This document shows, piece after piece, positions 35,557 through 42,774 of a stretch of DNA of 64,000 nt (position 1 is the first letter of the stretch; each line of letters opens with the position of its first letter). The DNA comes from Rhodococcus sp. HM1. Lineage in GTDB: Bacteria; Actinomycetota; Actinomycetes; Mycobacteriales; Mycobacteriaceae. The DNA lies in the NCBI RefSeq assembly GCF_023218075.1, contig NZ_JALPTB010000007.1, forward strand, positions 62,001 through 126,000, read 5' to 3'. The position numbers were made by a program, and so were the translations under genes. The notes under the pieces were generated by a model, which made no database searches, had not been told where the DNA came from, and saw only the letters and a program-made list of their open reading frames with translations.

Positions 35557-36287
35557 GATTCACTCCTCAGGGATGCGATGTTCTGGCGTGCCTGGGCCCC
35601 GACCATGACAAGGTCGATCCCGAGCCCCACGTAATCGATCAGCTCGGCACGAGCCAGAGCGGCTGCGTAAGTGGGGGAACCGGCGTAGATTCCACAGGTT
35701 CGTCCGTATGCTCGTGCGACCTTTGCGATCTCGACGATCGCGTCGTACACCGGACCGTCCGCCCAGTCGGCCCCGCCTCCGAGACCGAAGGACACGGCCA
35801 GATCCGCCGGTCCGATGTAGACGGACCCGACACCGTCCACCGAAAGGATCTCCTCGGCGGCGTCGAGGCCACGGCGCGTCTCGATCTGCACGATGCACTC
35901 GACCGCGTCGTTCCCGGCCTCGGTGTAGCTGCTGCCGGAATACAGCTGGGGGCGGCTGGGCCCCAGGCTGCGGCGACCCAGCGGCGGATACTTGGTCGCC
36001 GCCACGAGTGCTCTTGCCTCATCGGCACTTTCGACGGTCGGAGCGATGATGCCGCGCGCGCCGCTGTCCATCAGGCGACCGATCGGACCGGAGTCGATGC
36101 TCGCCACGCGCACGTACCGGTATCGGACGTCGCGCGGGATCGCCCGAAGCATCGTGCAGGCGGTCTCCAACCCGACTTCACCGTGCTGCAGATCGATGAC
36201 AACCCCGTCGTACCCGTTGAACAAGCCGCTTTCGACGATGCTCAACGACGGCGTGGCGACGTGGAGGAGGGCGGGGATGCTCGTCAC
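35553..36287 (-). CDS. HpcH/HpaI-family class II aldolase
   Basis: The 244-residue metal-dependent aldolase of the HpcH/HpaI group has a catalytic His in LQHGEVGLE (about residue 33) and metal ligands Glu in IVQIETRRGLDAAEEI and Asp in IGPADLAVSFG. Such enzymes split 4-hydroxy-2-oxo acids to pyruvate plus an aldehyde, the last step of a meta pathway. MhpE/MhpF-type aldolase-dehydrogenase genes are absent, so it may replace them. The GTG start overlaps the SnoaL-like gene and the stop overlaps the hydroxylase gene. Confidence 0.88.
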   Translation of the reverse strand: MTSIPALLHVATPSLSIVESGLFNGYDGVVIDLQHGEVGLETACTMLRAIPRDVRYRYVRVASIDSGPIGRLMDSGARGIIAPTVESADEARALVAATKYPPLGRRSLGPSRPQLYSGSSYTEAGNDAVECIVQIETRRGLDAAEEILSVDGVGSVYIGPADLAVSFGLGGGADWADGPVYDAIVEIAKVARAYGRTCGIYAGSPTYAAALARAELIDYVGLGIDLVMVGAQARQNIASLRSES

Positions 36288-36766
36288 TTGTCGGCCTCGG
36301 CCAGCCGACGAGCGTGCGCCGCTGCGTTCTCGCCGCCGAAGACCGGAACGATCTCCCGGCGGCGAATGCGCCATTCCCCGTCCACCTGGACGTACTCCTC
36401 GCGGAACTCGCCGACGCTGGCGGGGCGCAGCGGATCGTCCTGCGTGCTGCGGAACGTCGTGTAGTAGGTCGTGCCCGTGAGGACTCCGTCCTTCCAGGCG
36501 AGTCGGGTGCCGCCCGAGAAGTGGCGGACCGTTCCCGCGTCCTGGGTGACCCGGCGTTCCCCCCACGCCTTGATGGCGTCGCGGCCGTTCATGGTGCCGA
36601 GCGGCCCGACCGAGACCGCATCCTCGGCATACAGGGTGTAGAGCCGGTCGGCGTGACCGTGGTCGAGCAGCCAATGATGCTCCGCCACCAATTGTTCGAT
36701 GGCGACGCGAATCTCGGTGGTGACGGCGGGTGTCGACCCGGAAGTGTTCTCGGTGTTCTCGGTCAT
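36284..36766 (-). CDS. SnoaL-like protein of the catabolic operon
   Basis: The 160-residue NTF2-fold protein contains EIRVAIEQLVAEHHWLLDHGHADRLYTLYAEDAVSVGPLGTMNGRDAI (residues 18-64), FREEYVQVDGEWRIRRREIVPVF and a charged tail. The fold covers hydratases and isomerases as well as ring-hydroxylating dioxygenase small subunits, but no large subunit is nearby. It sits between the hydratase gene (5-base gap) and the aldolase gene (GTGA overlap). It may act on a ring-cleavage intermediate. It is only distantly similar to the SnoaL-like protein at 19182. Confidence 0.78.
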   Translation of the reverse strand: MTENTENTSGSTPAVTTEIRVAIEQLVAEHHWLLDHGHADRLYTLYAEDAVSVGPLGTMNGRDAIKAWGERRVTQDAGTVRHFSGGTRLAWKDGVLTGTTYYTTFRSTQDDPLRPASVGEFREEYVQVDGEWRIRRREIVPVFGGENAAAHARRLAEADK

Positions 36767-36770
36767 CGGT

Positions 36771-37565
36771 TCATGCCTTCGAATCGAGGGTTGCGCGCAC
36801 GCAACCCAGTCCGGTGATGGTGGCGGTGCATTCGACGTCGGCCGGCCAGGGCTCGATGTATCCGATCGAACCCGAGAGCAGGATCTCGCCGGCCCGCAAC
36901 GGATGCCCGATCCGCAGTGCCGTCTCGGCGAGCCATTGCACCGCCTTGATCGGGTGGCCGAGCACGTTGCTTCCGATGCCCCGGGTGATCTCGTCACCGG
37001 TCGCGGTGGTGATCGACATCTCGACACCGGTGAGATCGACCTCGCCGTAGGCGTGTCGTTCCTCGCCGAGGACGACCCCGTCGCACCCTGCGTTGTCGGC
37101 AATGGTGTCGACGATCTTCCCGACATTGCCGGCAAAGCGGAAATCGACGAGTTCGAATGCGGGAGTGATGTATTCGATCGCGTCCTCGATCGCATCGGGG
37201 TCGGCAACGAGGATGTCCTTCGCCAGGACGAAGGCGACCTCGGCCTCGATGCGCAGGAAGTTGTGCGCGGACGCGGGGATCACGACGCCCGAGGAGTGGA
37301 CCATGTCGTCGTGGATGATGCCGTAGTCGGGTTCGAAGACCCCGACCCGCTTCTGCACGAGCGGGTTCGTCAGACCGACCTTACGGCCGACACGACGCAC
37401 ACCGAGTTCGGCCTCCCGCCGGGCCGCGACGAGCTCGGAGATGCTGTACGCCGCATCGAGATCACGCTCGGGCAGCCGCGGACTGACGAAGTCCATGGTG
37501 GTGACGTCGCGGCGGGCGCGATAGAGCTCGTCGGCGATCTGTTCGATGACGCTGGTCTCTGTCAT
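36771..37565 (-). CDS. MhpD-like 2-oxopent-4-enoate hydratase
   Basis: The 264-residue member of the hydratase/4-oxalocrotonate decarboxylase family (FAH superfamily) contains GRKVGLTNPLVQKRVGVFEPDYG (about residues 61-83). The metal-site EAEVAFVL is near residue 107, FELVDFRF follows, and the C-terminus is typical. It adds water to the dienoate released by the MhpC-like hydrolase. It lies three bases after mhpC and five before the SnoaL-like gene, with an ATG at 37565. Confidence 0.9.
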   Translation of the reverse strand: MTETSVIEQIADELYRARRDVTTMDFVSPRLPERDLDAAYSISELVAARREAELGVRRVGRKVGLTNPLVQKRVGVFEPDYGIIHDDMVHSSGVVIPASAHNFLRIEAEVAFVLAKDILVADPDAIEDAIEYITPAFELVDFRFAGNVGKIVDTIADNAGCDGVVLGEERHAYGEVDLTGVEMSITTATGDEITRGIGSNVLGHPIKAVQWLAETALRIGHPLRAGEILLSGSIGYIEPWPADVECTATITGLGCVRATLDSKA

Positions 37566-37568
37566 GGT

Positions 37569-38444
37569 TCAGCCTTTTCGTGCGAGGAAGTCGAGGACGG
37601 TGGCGTTGAAGGTTTCGGGGTCCTCCCACTGCGGCCAGTGCGCCGCATTCTCGATGAGCAGGAACTGGCCGTCCGGAATCGACTCGGCGAGTTCCTTTCC
37701 CACCTCGGGTCCGCCGCTGGGCTCGTGGTCGGTCCATACCAGCAATGCAGGTACGGGGATCGCCGCGAAGTCCTCGTCGGTGACCCGGTTGCGGTAGCGG
37801 GTCTCCGGCTGACGCAGCACCGCGATGTGGTGCATGGCGTCGCCGAAGCCGTCGCGGGAGTACACCGCCTGCCGGATGTGGACCAGTTCGTCGGTGATCT
37901 TGCCGGGGTCGTGGATGACGACCTGCAGCCGCTTCTTGACGTTGTCGTAGGTCGGTTCGGTGACGGCCTGGCGGCTGACCGACTGGGCACGGTCGACCCG
38001 CTCGGCGGTCGTGACGCGACCGCCCGGGGCACTGAGGATCACCGTCCGCACCCGATCGGGGTGGTGGCCGGCGAACTTGATCGCGATCCAGCCGCCGAGG
38101 GACTCGCCGCACAGGTGCGCGCGGTCCAGGCCGAGCACGTCGAGCAGGGCGAGCAGGTGTTCCTCGTATTCGGGGATCTCGAGGTCGTGGTCGGTCAGGG
38201 TGGTGAAGCCGTGACCGGGATAGTCGTATCCCACCACCCGGTACTTCGAGGCCAGAGCACGGATGTTCTGGGTGAAGGCCTCGATGTGGCCGGTGGTTCC
38301 GTTGAGCAGGACCACGGTCTGCTCGTCGGGTCCGCCGGGGCCGTCGACGGTGAGTACGCGGGTGCGCCAGCCGTTCACCTCGAGATATTCGAGGCGGTGC
38401 GGCAGGTCGGCGACGGCTTCCCAGAAGGTCTTGAACTCGTACAT
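37569..38444 (-). CDS. MhpC-like meta-cleavage product hydrolase
   Basis: The 291-residue alpha/beta-hydrolase cleaves the C-C bond of a ring-fission product. The oxyanion segment is VVLLNGTTGHIEAF, the nucleophile elbow HLCGESLGG (Ser near residue 100), the acid in LLVWTDHEP, and the histidine in NAAHWPQWEDPETF near the C-terminus. The last resembles the E. coli MhpC ending. It starts four bases after the second MhpB-type gene, from ATG 38444 (MYEFKTFWEA). The neighbourhood makes a carbon-carbon hydrolase far likelier than a lipase. Confidence 0.88.
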   Translation of the reverse strand: MYEFKTFWEAVADLPHRLEYLEVNGWRTRVLTVDGPGGPDEQTVVLLNGTTGHIEAFTQNIRALASKYRVVGYDYPGHGFTTLTDHDLEIPEYEEHLLALLDVLGLDRAHLCGESLGGWIAIKFAGHHPDRVRTVILSAPGGRVTTAERVDRAQSVSRQAVTEPTYDNVKKRLQVVIHDPGKITDELVHIRQAVYSRDGFGDAMHHIAVLRQPETRYRNRVTDEDFAAIPVPALLVWTDHEPSGGPEVGKELAESIPDGQFLLIENAAHWPQWEDPETFNATVLDFLARKG

Positions 38445-38448
38445 GTCC

Positions 38449-39384
38449 TCACGCTCCGATCGCGGCCTGGATACCGAAGCCGGCGCCCCAGGTCTCCACG
38501 GCCCAGTAGTGGTCGACGGTGAGCCGGTAGGGGCCGGCGGTGGACAGGGCGGCGTACGCCGCGATCCAGCTGCGCATCTCGTGGGCCGCGCTGCCCCCTT
38601 CGGCGACGAACCGGTCGTTGTCCCAACCGTCGACGGCGGACAGCTCACCGGAGCGGAAGGTGTTCAGCACCAGCGCGTCCCAGGCTTCGTTGAGCGGTGC
38701 GCTCGAGGCCTTGCCGTCGGCGATGGCCTGGATACCCTTCACGATCGCCTGTTCGCGGGCGGCGCGCTCCTCCCGACTGGGGGCGTACTCGACGAGGCGC
38801 CGGCGCACCGGTTCCGGGGCGTCGTCCCAGCGCGGGACGGGCGGGTTGTGCGAGATGCCGCCGGAGGCCACCAGCAGAACTCGCTTGTCGAGCTGCTGCG
38901 CCGCCCGGCCCACGGCCTCCCCGAACAACCGGACACGCTGCATCGGCGTGAGCGGGAATCCGAGAGCGTTGACGAAGATCGGAACGATGGGCCGGCTCAA
39001 GGGGTGGCCGTAGATGAATTCGAGCGGTTGCAGGATGCCGTGGTCCACCGTCATCCGCTCGGACCGGCCGATGTCGATTCCCTGTTCGAGGACCAGTGCG
39101 TGCAGGGTTCGGGCGATGTCCCCGTCGACGGGCACCGGGCCTGCTGTGGTGCCGTAGTCACCGACACCGACGGCCTCGGCTCCGATCGCCCAGGGGGTAA
39201 TCAGCGAGTACAGCTGACCGTTGAAGTGATCGGGGCCCAGTGCGACGACCACCTCGGGGTCGAAGCTCTCGACGAAGGAGCGCACTTCACCGATTGCGGC
39301 CTCGATTTCCGCCATCGTCGTGCCTCCCGGGTCGACATTGCCGAATGACGGCGCATGGGACAGGGCGGCGACTGCCAAAGGCAT
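38449..39384 (-). CDS. MhpB-like class III extradiol ring-cleavage dioxygenase (copy 2)
   Basis: The 311-residue LigB-type iron dioxygenase aligns well with E. coli MhpB (314 residues). The N-terminal ALSHAPSFGNVDP, GPDHFNGQLY (about residue 53), TVDHGILQPLEF and ASGGISHNPPVPR carry the metal and catalytic histidines. It opens a catechol ring next to the hydroxyls. ATG 39384 (MPLAVAALSHAP) is chosen from the family N-terminus and AAAGGA nine bases upstream; ATG 39402 is less likely. It is the first gene of the main ring-cleavage operon, just below the nested palindrome. Confidence 0.92.
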   Translation of the reverse strand: MPLAVAALSHAPSFGNVDPGGTTMAEIEAAIGEVRSFVESFDPEVVVALGPDHFNGQLYSLITPWAIGAEAVGVGDYGTTAGPVPVDGDIARTLHALVLEQGIDIGRSERMTVDHGILQPLEFIYGHPLSRPIVPIFVNALGFPLTPMQRVRLFGEAVGRAAQQLDKRVLLVASGGISHNPPVPRWDDAPEPVRRRLVEYAPSREERAAREQAIVKGIQAIADGKASSAPLNEAWDALVLNTFRSGELSAVDGWDNDRFVAEGGSAAHEMRSWIAAYAALSTAGPYRLTVDHYWAVETWGAGFGIQAAIGA

Positions 39385-39442
39385 GACAGGAGTTCCTTTC
39401 ATAGGGCACCCGCACGTGGGCAGGATCGAGGACGGGAAAAAA

Positions 39443-39482
39443 GACTCTAGTCTCTAGAGTCGTCACTCTAGAGACTAGAGTC
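39443..39482. promoter_or_regulatory. Nested double-palindrome operator (or attenuator) of the ring-cleavage operon
   Basis: Two 17-base palindromes, ACTCTAG-TCT-CTAGAGT (39444-39460) and ACTCTAG-AGA-CTAGAGT (39465-39481), are separated by CGTC. Together they form one perfect 18-bp inverted repeat. On the minus strand a TTGCGG -35-like element lies upstream, and TAGAGT inside the repeat could be the -10. Six T residues follow the repeat on the minus strand. It is 58 bases upstream of the copy 2 dioxygenase start. Confidence 0.75.
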
Positions 39483-39553
39483 ACATGACCGCAACCACAC
39501 TTCGCCCCAATTAGTGACTCCGGCTATTCGCCGGGCGCGATGGGCATGAAGAG

Positions 39554-39595
39554 AGCCACCCCGGTATGGACAGATCTGCCCGTACCGGGGTGGCT
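39554..39595 (-). terminator. Terminator after the first MhpB-like gene
   Basis: AGCCACCCCGGTA (39554-39566) pairs with TACCGGGGTGGCT (39583-39595), a perfect 13-bp stem with a 16-base loop. It starts 39 bases past the stop at 39634. It separates the FAH/dioxygenase pair from the next operon. Confidence 0.8.
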
Positions 39596-39633
39596 GGAGA
39601 GGCAACACATTGTGCCGCCCAGAAGATCGGAGC

Positions 39634-40578
39634 TCAGGAACCGACCGGATCGGTCAGCATGATGCCGAAACCGGCACCCCATTCGTGGACCGGCCAGTAC
39701 CAGCGGCCTGCGACCGTCGGGGTGTCGACGGCGTTGACCGCCGCGAAGGCGGCGACCCACGCACGGATCTCGTGCGCCGATCCCCCACCCTCACGCGCCA
39801 TCCAGTCGGTGGCCCATCCGTCGACCGCGTCGAGACGACCCTCGGCGAAGGTGTCCATGACGAGCCGGTCGAACTCCTCGTTGAGGGGCTGCTGACCGGT
39901 GCCGGTGCGCACGTGCTCGCGCGCGGCCTCGATGACCCGGCGCTGCCGTTCCTCCCGCTGCTCGGGGGTGTAGTGACGACCGTCGATCAGACGCTCACGC
40001 AGCTGCTCCGGCGCCCCCTCGAGCTTCGGGACCGGCGGATCGTGCGACAGACCTCCGGATCCGACGATCAGCACCCGCTTGTTCCAGCGGGCGGCCTCGC
40101 GGCCGATCGCCTCACCGAACCTGCGCACGCGGCGCATCGGCACCAGCGGCAGACCGACCGCGTTGACGAACACCGGCACGATGGGACGCTCGTAGTCCAC
40201 GCCGTAGAGCATCTCGAGCGTCTGCGTCATGCCGTGGTCGACATACAGCCGCTCGGACTGGGCGACGTCGATCTCCTCGTCGAACACCGCCTGCACGAGC
40301 CGGGCGGCATGCTCCCGGTCGACCGGCAACGCGCGTTGCTGCGTGCTCCAGTCCCCGACGCCGATGGCCTCGGAGCCGATGCAGAACGGCGGCATCATGT
40401 CGTAGAAGACACCGTTGAAATGATCGGGTCCGAAGACGATCGTGATCTCGGGATCGAAGTCCTCGATCGCCTTCCGAATCTCGTCCGTCGCCGCATCGAT
40501 CTCACCCAGCACGCCACCGGCGGGCTCGATCTCGCCGATGAGCGGCGAGTGCGACATCGTGCAGACCGCGATGGCCAT
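39634..40578 (-). CDS. MhpB-like class III extradiol ring-cleavage dioxygenase (copy 1)
   Basis: The 314-residue LigB-type enzyme has the same length as E. coli MhpB. It shows TMSHSPLIGEIEP at the N-terminus, FGPDHFNGVFYDMMPPFCIG (about residues 49-68), LYVDHGMTQTLEM and GSGGLSHDPPVPK with the expected histidines. It cleaves a 2,3-dihydroxyphenyl compound at the meta position. It starts three bases after the FAH-family stop, so the two are cotranscribed, and is followed by a terminator. It is clearly related to copy 2 at 38449 but diverged, so different substrate ranges are possible. Confidence 0.93.
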   Translation of the reverse strand: MAIAVCTMSHSPLIGEIEPAGGVLGEIDAATDEIRKAIEDFDPEITIVFGPDHFNGVFYDMMPPFCIGSEAIGVGDWSTQQRALPVDREHAARLVQAVFDEEIDVAQSERLYVDHGMTQTLEMLYGVDYERPIVPVFVNAVGLPLVPMRRVRRFGEAIGREAARWNKRVLIVGSGGLSHDPPVPKLEGAPEQLRERLIDGRHYTPEQREERQRRVIEAAREHVRTGTGQQPLNEEFDRLVMDTFAEGRLDAVDGWATDWMAREGGGSAHEIRAWVAAFAAVNAVDTPTVAGRWYWPVHEWGAGFGIMLTDPVGS

Positions 40579-40581
40579 CGG

Positions 40582-41427
40582 CTACTGCTCCGCGACGATC
40601 TCGTTGCGCAGGACCCCGAGGCCGGTGATCTCGACCTCGACCACATCGCCGGGATTCAGCAGCGCCGGCGGGTCCATGAACAGGCCCACACCACCCGGGG
40701 TTCCGGTGACGATGATGTCGCCGGGCGCGAGCGGGGTGAAGGTCGAGATGTGCTCGATCAACCGGTCGATCGGGCAGCGCATGTCCGCAATCGTGGCCTT
40801 CTGGCGCTGCTCACCGTTGACCCGCGTCTCGAGGGTGCATTCCTGAATGTCCTCGATGTCGGCGGCCGGCACGAAGTACGGGCCCATCGCGCCGGTGCGC
40901 GGGAAGTTCTTCCCCGGGATCCACTGCGTCGTGGCGCGCTGCCAGTCACGCACGGTGAAATCGTTGTAGATGCTGTAGCCCGCGATCACCGACTGCGCCT
41001 CGGCAGCGGGAACCTTGAAGGCCGGAGCGCCGATGACCACGGCGAGCTCACCCTCGTAGTCGAACTGGGTGCCCACCGCCGGGATCTCGACCGGGACCAG
41101 GTGACCGGTCTGGGAGTCGGCAAACCGCGTGAACAGGGTCGGGGCACCGACCTCGGCCTTACCGGTCTCCTCCAGATGCGACCGGTAGTTGACGCCCACG
41201 CAGATGATCTTGGCGGGGTTCGGCACGGCCGGCAGGAAGGAAACCTCGGACTCCTCGGCAACGGGCTCGAGGCCGTCGACCAGCGAATCGCGCAGCAGAC
41301 CCGCGGCTATGGCGTCGCGCAGGGAAGCGGCCACGTCGGCGCCGTTCACGCCCAGGTCGTAGACCTGCCCGTCGACCACGGCACCCCAACTCTGACGACC
41401 CTCAACCTCGAAACTCACGTACTTCAC
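40582..41427 (-). CDS. Fumarylacetoacetate hydrolase-family protein
   Basis: The 281-residue FAH-superfamily enzyme has metal ligands in DYEGELAVVIG (about residue 125), YNDFTVRDWQ and the VTGTPGGVG loop near the C-terminus. Relatives hydrolyse or isomerise oxo-dienoates such as fumarylpyruvate or HpaG substrates. GTG 41427 (MKYVSFEVEG) is favoured because GAGGAG is eight bases upstream; a GTG two codons earlier is possible. It heads a two-gene unit with the first MhpB-like dioxygenase, so it may act on a ring-cleavage product not handled by the MhpC-like hydrolase. Confidence 0.88.
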   Translation of the reverse strand: MKYVSFEVEGRQSWGAVVDGQVYDLGVNGADVAASLRDAIAAGLLRDSLVDGLEPVAEESEVSFLPAVPNPAKIICVGVNYRSHLEETGKAEVGAPTLFTRFADSQTGHLVPVEIPAVGTQFDYEGELAVVIGAPAFKVPAAEAQSVIAGYSIYNDFTVRDWQRATTQWIPGKNFPRTGAMGPYFVPAADIEDIQECTLETRVNGEQRQKATIADMRCPIDRLIEHISTFTPLAPGDIIVTGTPGGVGLFMDPPALLNPGDVVEVEITGLGVLRNEIVAEQ

Positions 41428-41543
41428 AATCACATCTCCTCTGAAGAATGTATTTTCACCACAATAGTACGTCAGTAGTTAAGCAAAATATAGTCGATCG
41501 CGGAAGGTGCCGGGCGGCGAGCAGGTGGGAGATACTTGCGCCC
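41428..41543. promoter_or_regulatory. Divergent AT-rich promoter region at the edge of the catabolic island
   Basis: This gap is AT-rich between 41440 and 41495 and separates the FAH-family gene (minus) from the metallo-beta-lactamase gene (plus). TACTAT on the minus strand is a possible -10 for the FAH unit. GATACT close to the ATG at 41544 suggests a leaderless plus-strand message. No copy of the 39443 palindrome is present here. Confidence 0.4.
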
Positions 41544-42188
41544 ATGCGACTGACCCACTTCGGACACTCCTGCCTGCTCGTCGAACACCGCGGCGCGAAG
41601 ATCCTGTTCGACCCGGGCACCTTCTCGCACGGCTTCGAGGGCATCACCGGGCTCGACGCGATCCTGGTCACGCACCAGCATCCCGACCACGCCGACGCCG
41701 CGCGCCTGCCCGCCCTGCTCGACGCGAACCCCGACGCGAAGCTGTTCTCGGATCCGCAGTCCGCGGACCTGCTCGAGGGTGGCTGGACCGCGGTGCGTCC
41801 GGGCGACACGTTCGAGATCGGCGAGGTGACCGTCCGCGGCACGGGCGGCCGGCACGCCGTCATCCATCCGGATCTGCCGGTCATCGACAACACCGCGTTC
41901 CTGCTCGGCGACGACGAGAACCCGTCCCGGCTGCTGCATCCCGGTGACTCGCTGTACATCCCGCACGAGCGCGTCGACGTCCTCGCACTCCCGTCCGCGG
42001 CGCCGTGGCTGAAGATCTGGGAGGCAGTCGATTACCTGCGCGCGGTGAATCCGCGGGTCGCCGTCCCGATCCACCAGGCCATCATCGCCGAGCAGGCCAA
42101 CGGCATCTTCTACGGTCGCTACAGCGAAATGGCGCCGGAGGGAACGGAATTCCGCGTCCTGCCGCACGAATCCGACATCGAGGTCTAG
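41544..42188 (+). CDS. Metallo-beta-lactamase-fold hydrolase
   Basis: The 214-residue protein is of the UlaG-like MBL type. It begins MRLTHFGHSCLLVEHRG and has the zinc motif HxHxDH (THQHPDHAD, about residue 45). LHPGDSLYIP follows (Asp ligand), then a C-terminal PIHQAI histidine. The substrate is unknown. It is not preceded by a good Shine-Dalgarno. It is convergent with the truncated NAD(P)-binding pseudogene, sharing three bases of stop codon. Confidence 0.85.
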   Translation: MRLTHFGHSCLLVEHRGAKILFDPGTFSHGFEGITGLDAILVTHQHPDHADAARLPALLDANPDAKLFSDPQSADLLEGGWTAVRPGDTFEIGEVTVRGTGGRHAVIHPDLPVIDNTAFLLGDDENPSRLLHPGDSLYIPHERVDVLALPSAAPWLKIWEAVDYLRAVNPRVAVPIHQAIIAEQANGIFYGRYSEMAPEGTEFRVLPHESDIEV

Positions 42189-42736
42189 GACACCGCGACC
42201 GTGGCGCGCCGGTAGGTGCCGTTTCCCGCCGCGTCCGCGAGGACGTTCCCCACGTCGCGGCGGGAAACATGCCACCTCGAGATCGCGCCGTCGACCGCGG
42301 CCGTGGCGGTGCCGTCGGCGGGTTCGTCGGTGAGGTTCACCGGCTGTACGACGGTCCAGTCGAGACCGCTGTCCCGCACGAGACCGTCCTGGACCTCGGT
42401 GTCGGCGATCCGGGGTCCGAGCAGGAGCTTGAACATCAGGCTGTACCGCAGGGGCAGCCTGCCCCGCGTCTCCCCCACGCCGTACGACGTCTGCACCACG
42501 AGCCGGGGCACACCGTGGCGGCGCATCGCGTCGATCACGTTGCGCGTTCCCCGCGAGCGCACGTCGAGAGGGGTGTGGGCCGGTCCGCGTGCCCGGACTC
42601 GCAGCGGGTTCTCGCTGATACCGAGCGTGACGACGACCGCGTCGTGGCCCTGCACGGCAGCGTCGACGTCCTCGGGTCGCGTCGCATCACCGCGTCGGAC
42701 GGATTCGCGCGGGCGTTCAAGCGGGTCACGGGCGTC
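42185..42736 (-). pseudogene. N-terminally truncated NAD(P)H-binding (NmrA/SDR-a5-like) gene
   Basis: The open frame runs 183 codons from just after a TGA (42739-42737). It reads like the C-terminal three quarters of an NAD(P)H-binding family protein: GDATRPEDVDAAV then GHDAVVVTLG, GTRNVIDAMRRHGVPRLVVQTSYGVGE, and LDWTVVQPVNLTDEP. The expected first strand and GxxGxxG dinucleotide loop (about 35-40 residues) are missing. The space upstream is occupied by the end of the FAD dehydrogenase gene. The only good start is a GTG at 42655, which would drop even more. A decayed or rearranged gene is likely. Confidence 0.6.
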
Positions 42737-42774
42737 TCACCCGGATCGATGCGACGCCCGGCTGCTGCGGAAAC

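Noticed and set aside
36284-36766. SnoaL-like protein as the small subunit of a Rieske ring-hydroxylating dioxygenase
   Set aside because: No Rieske large subunit, ferredoxin or reductase gene is present in the island.
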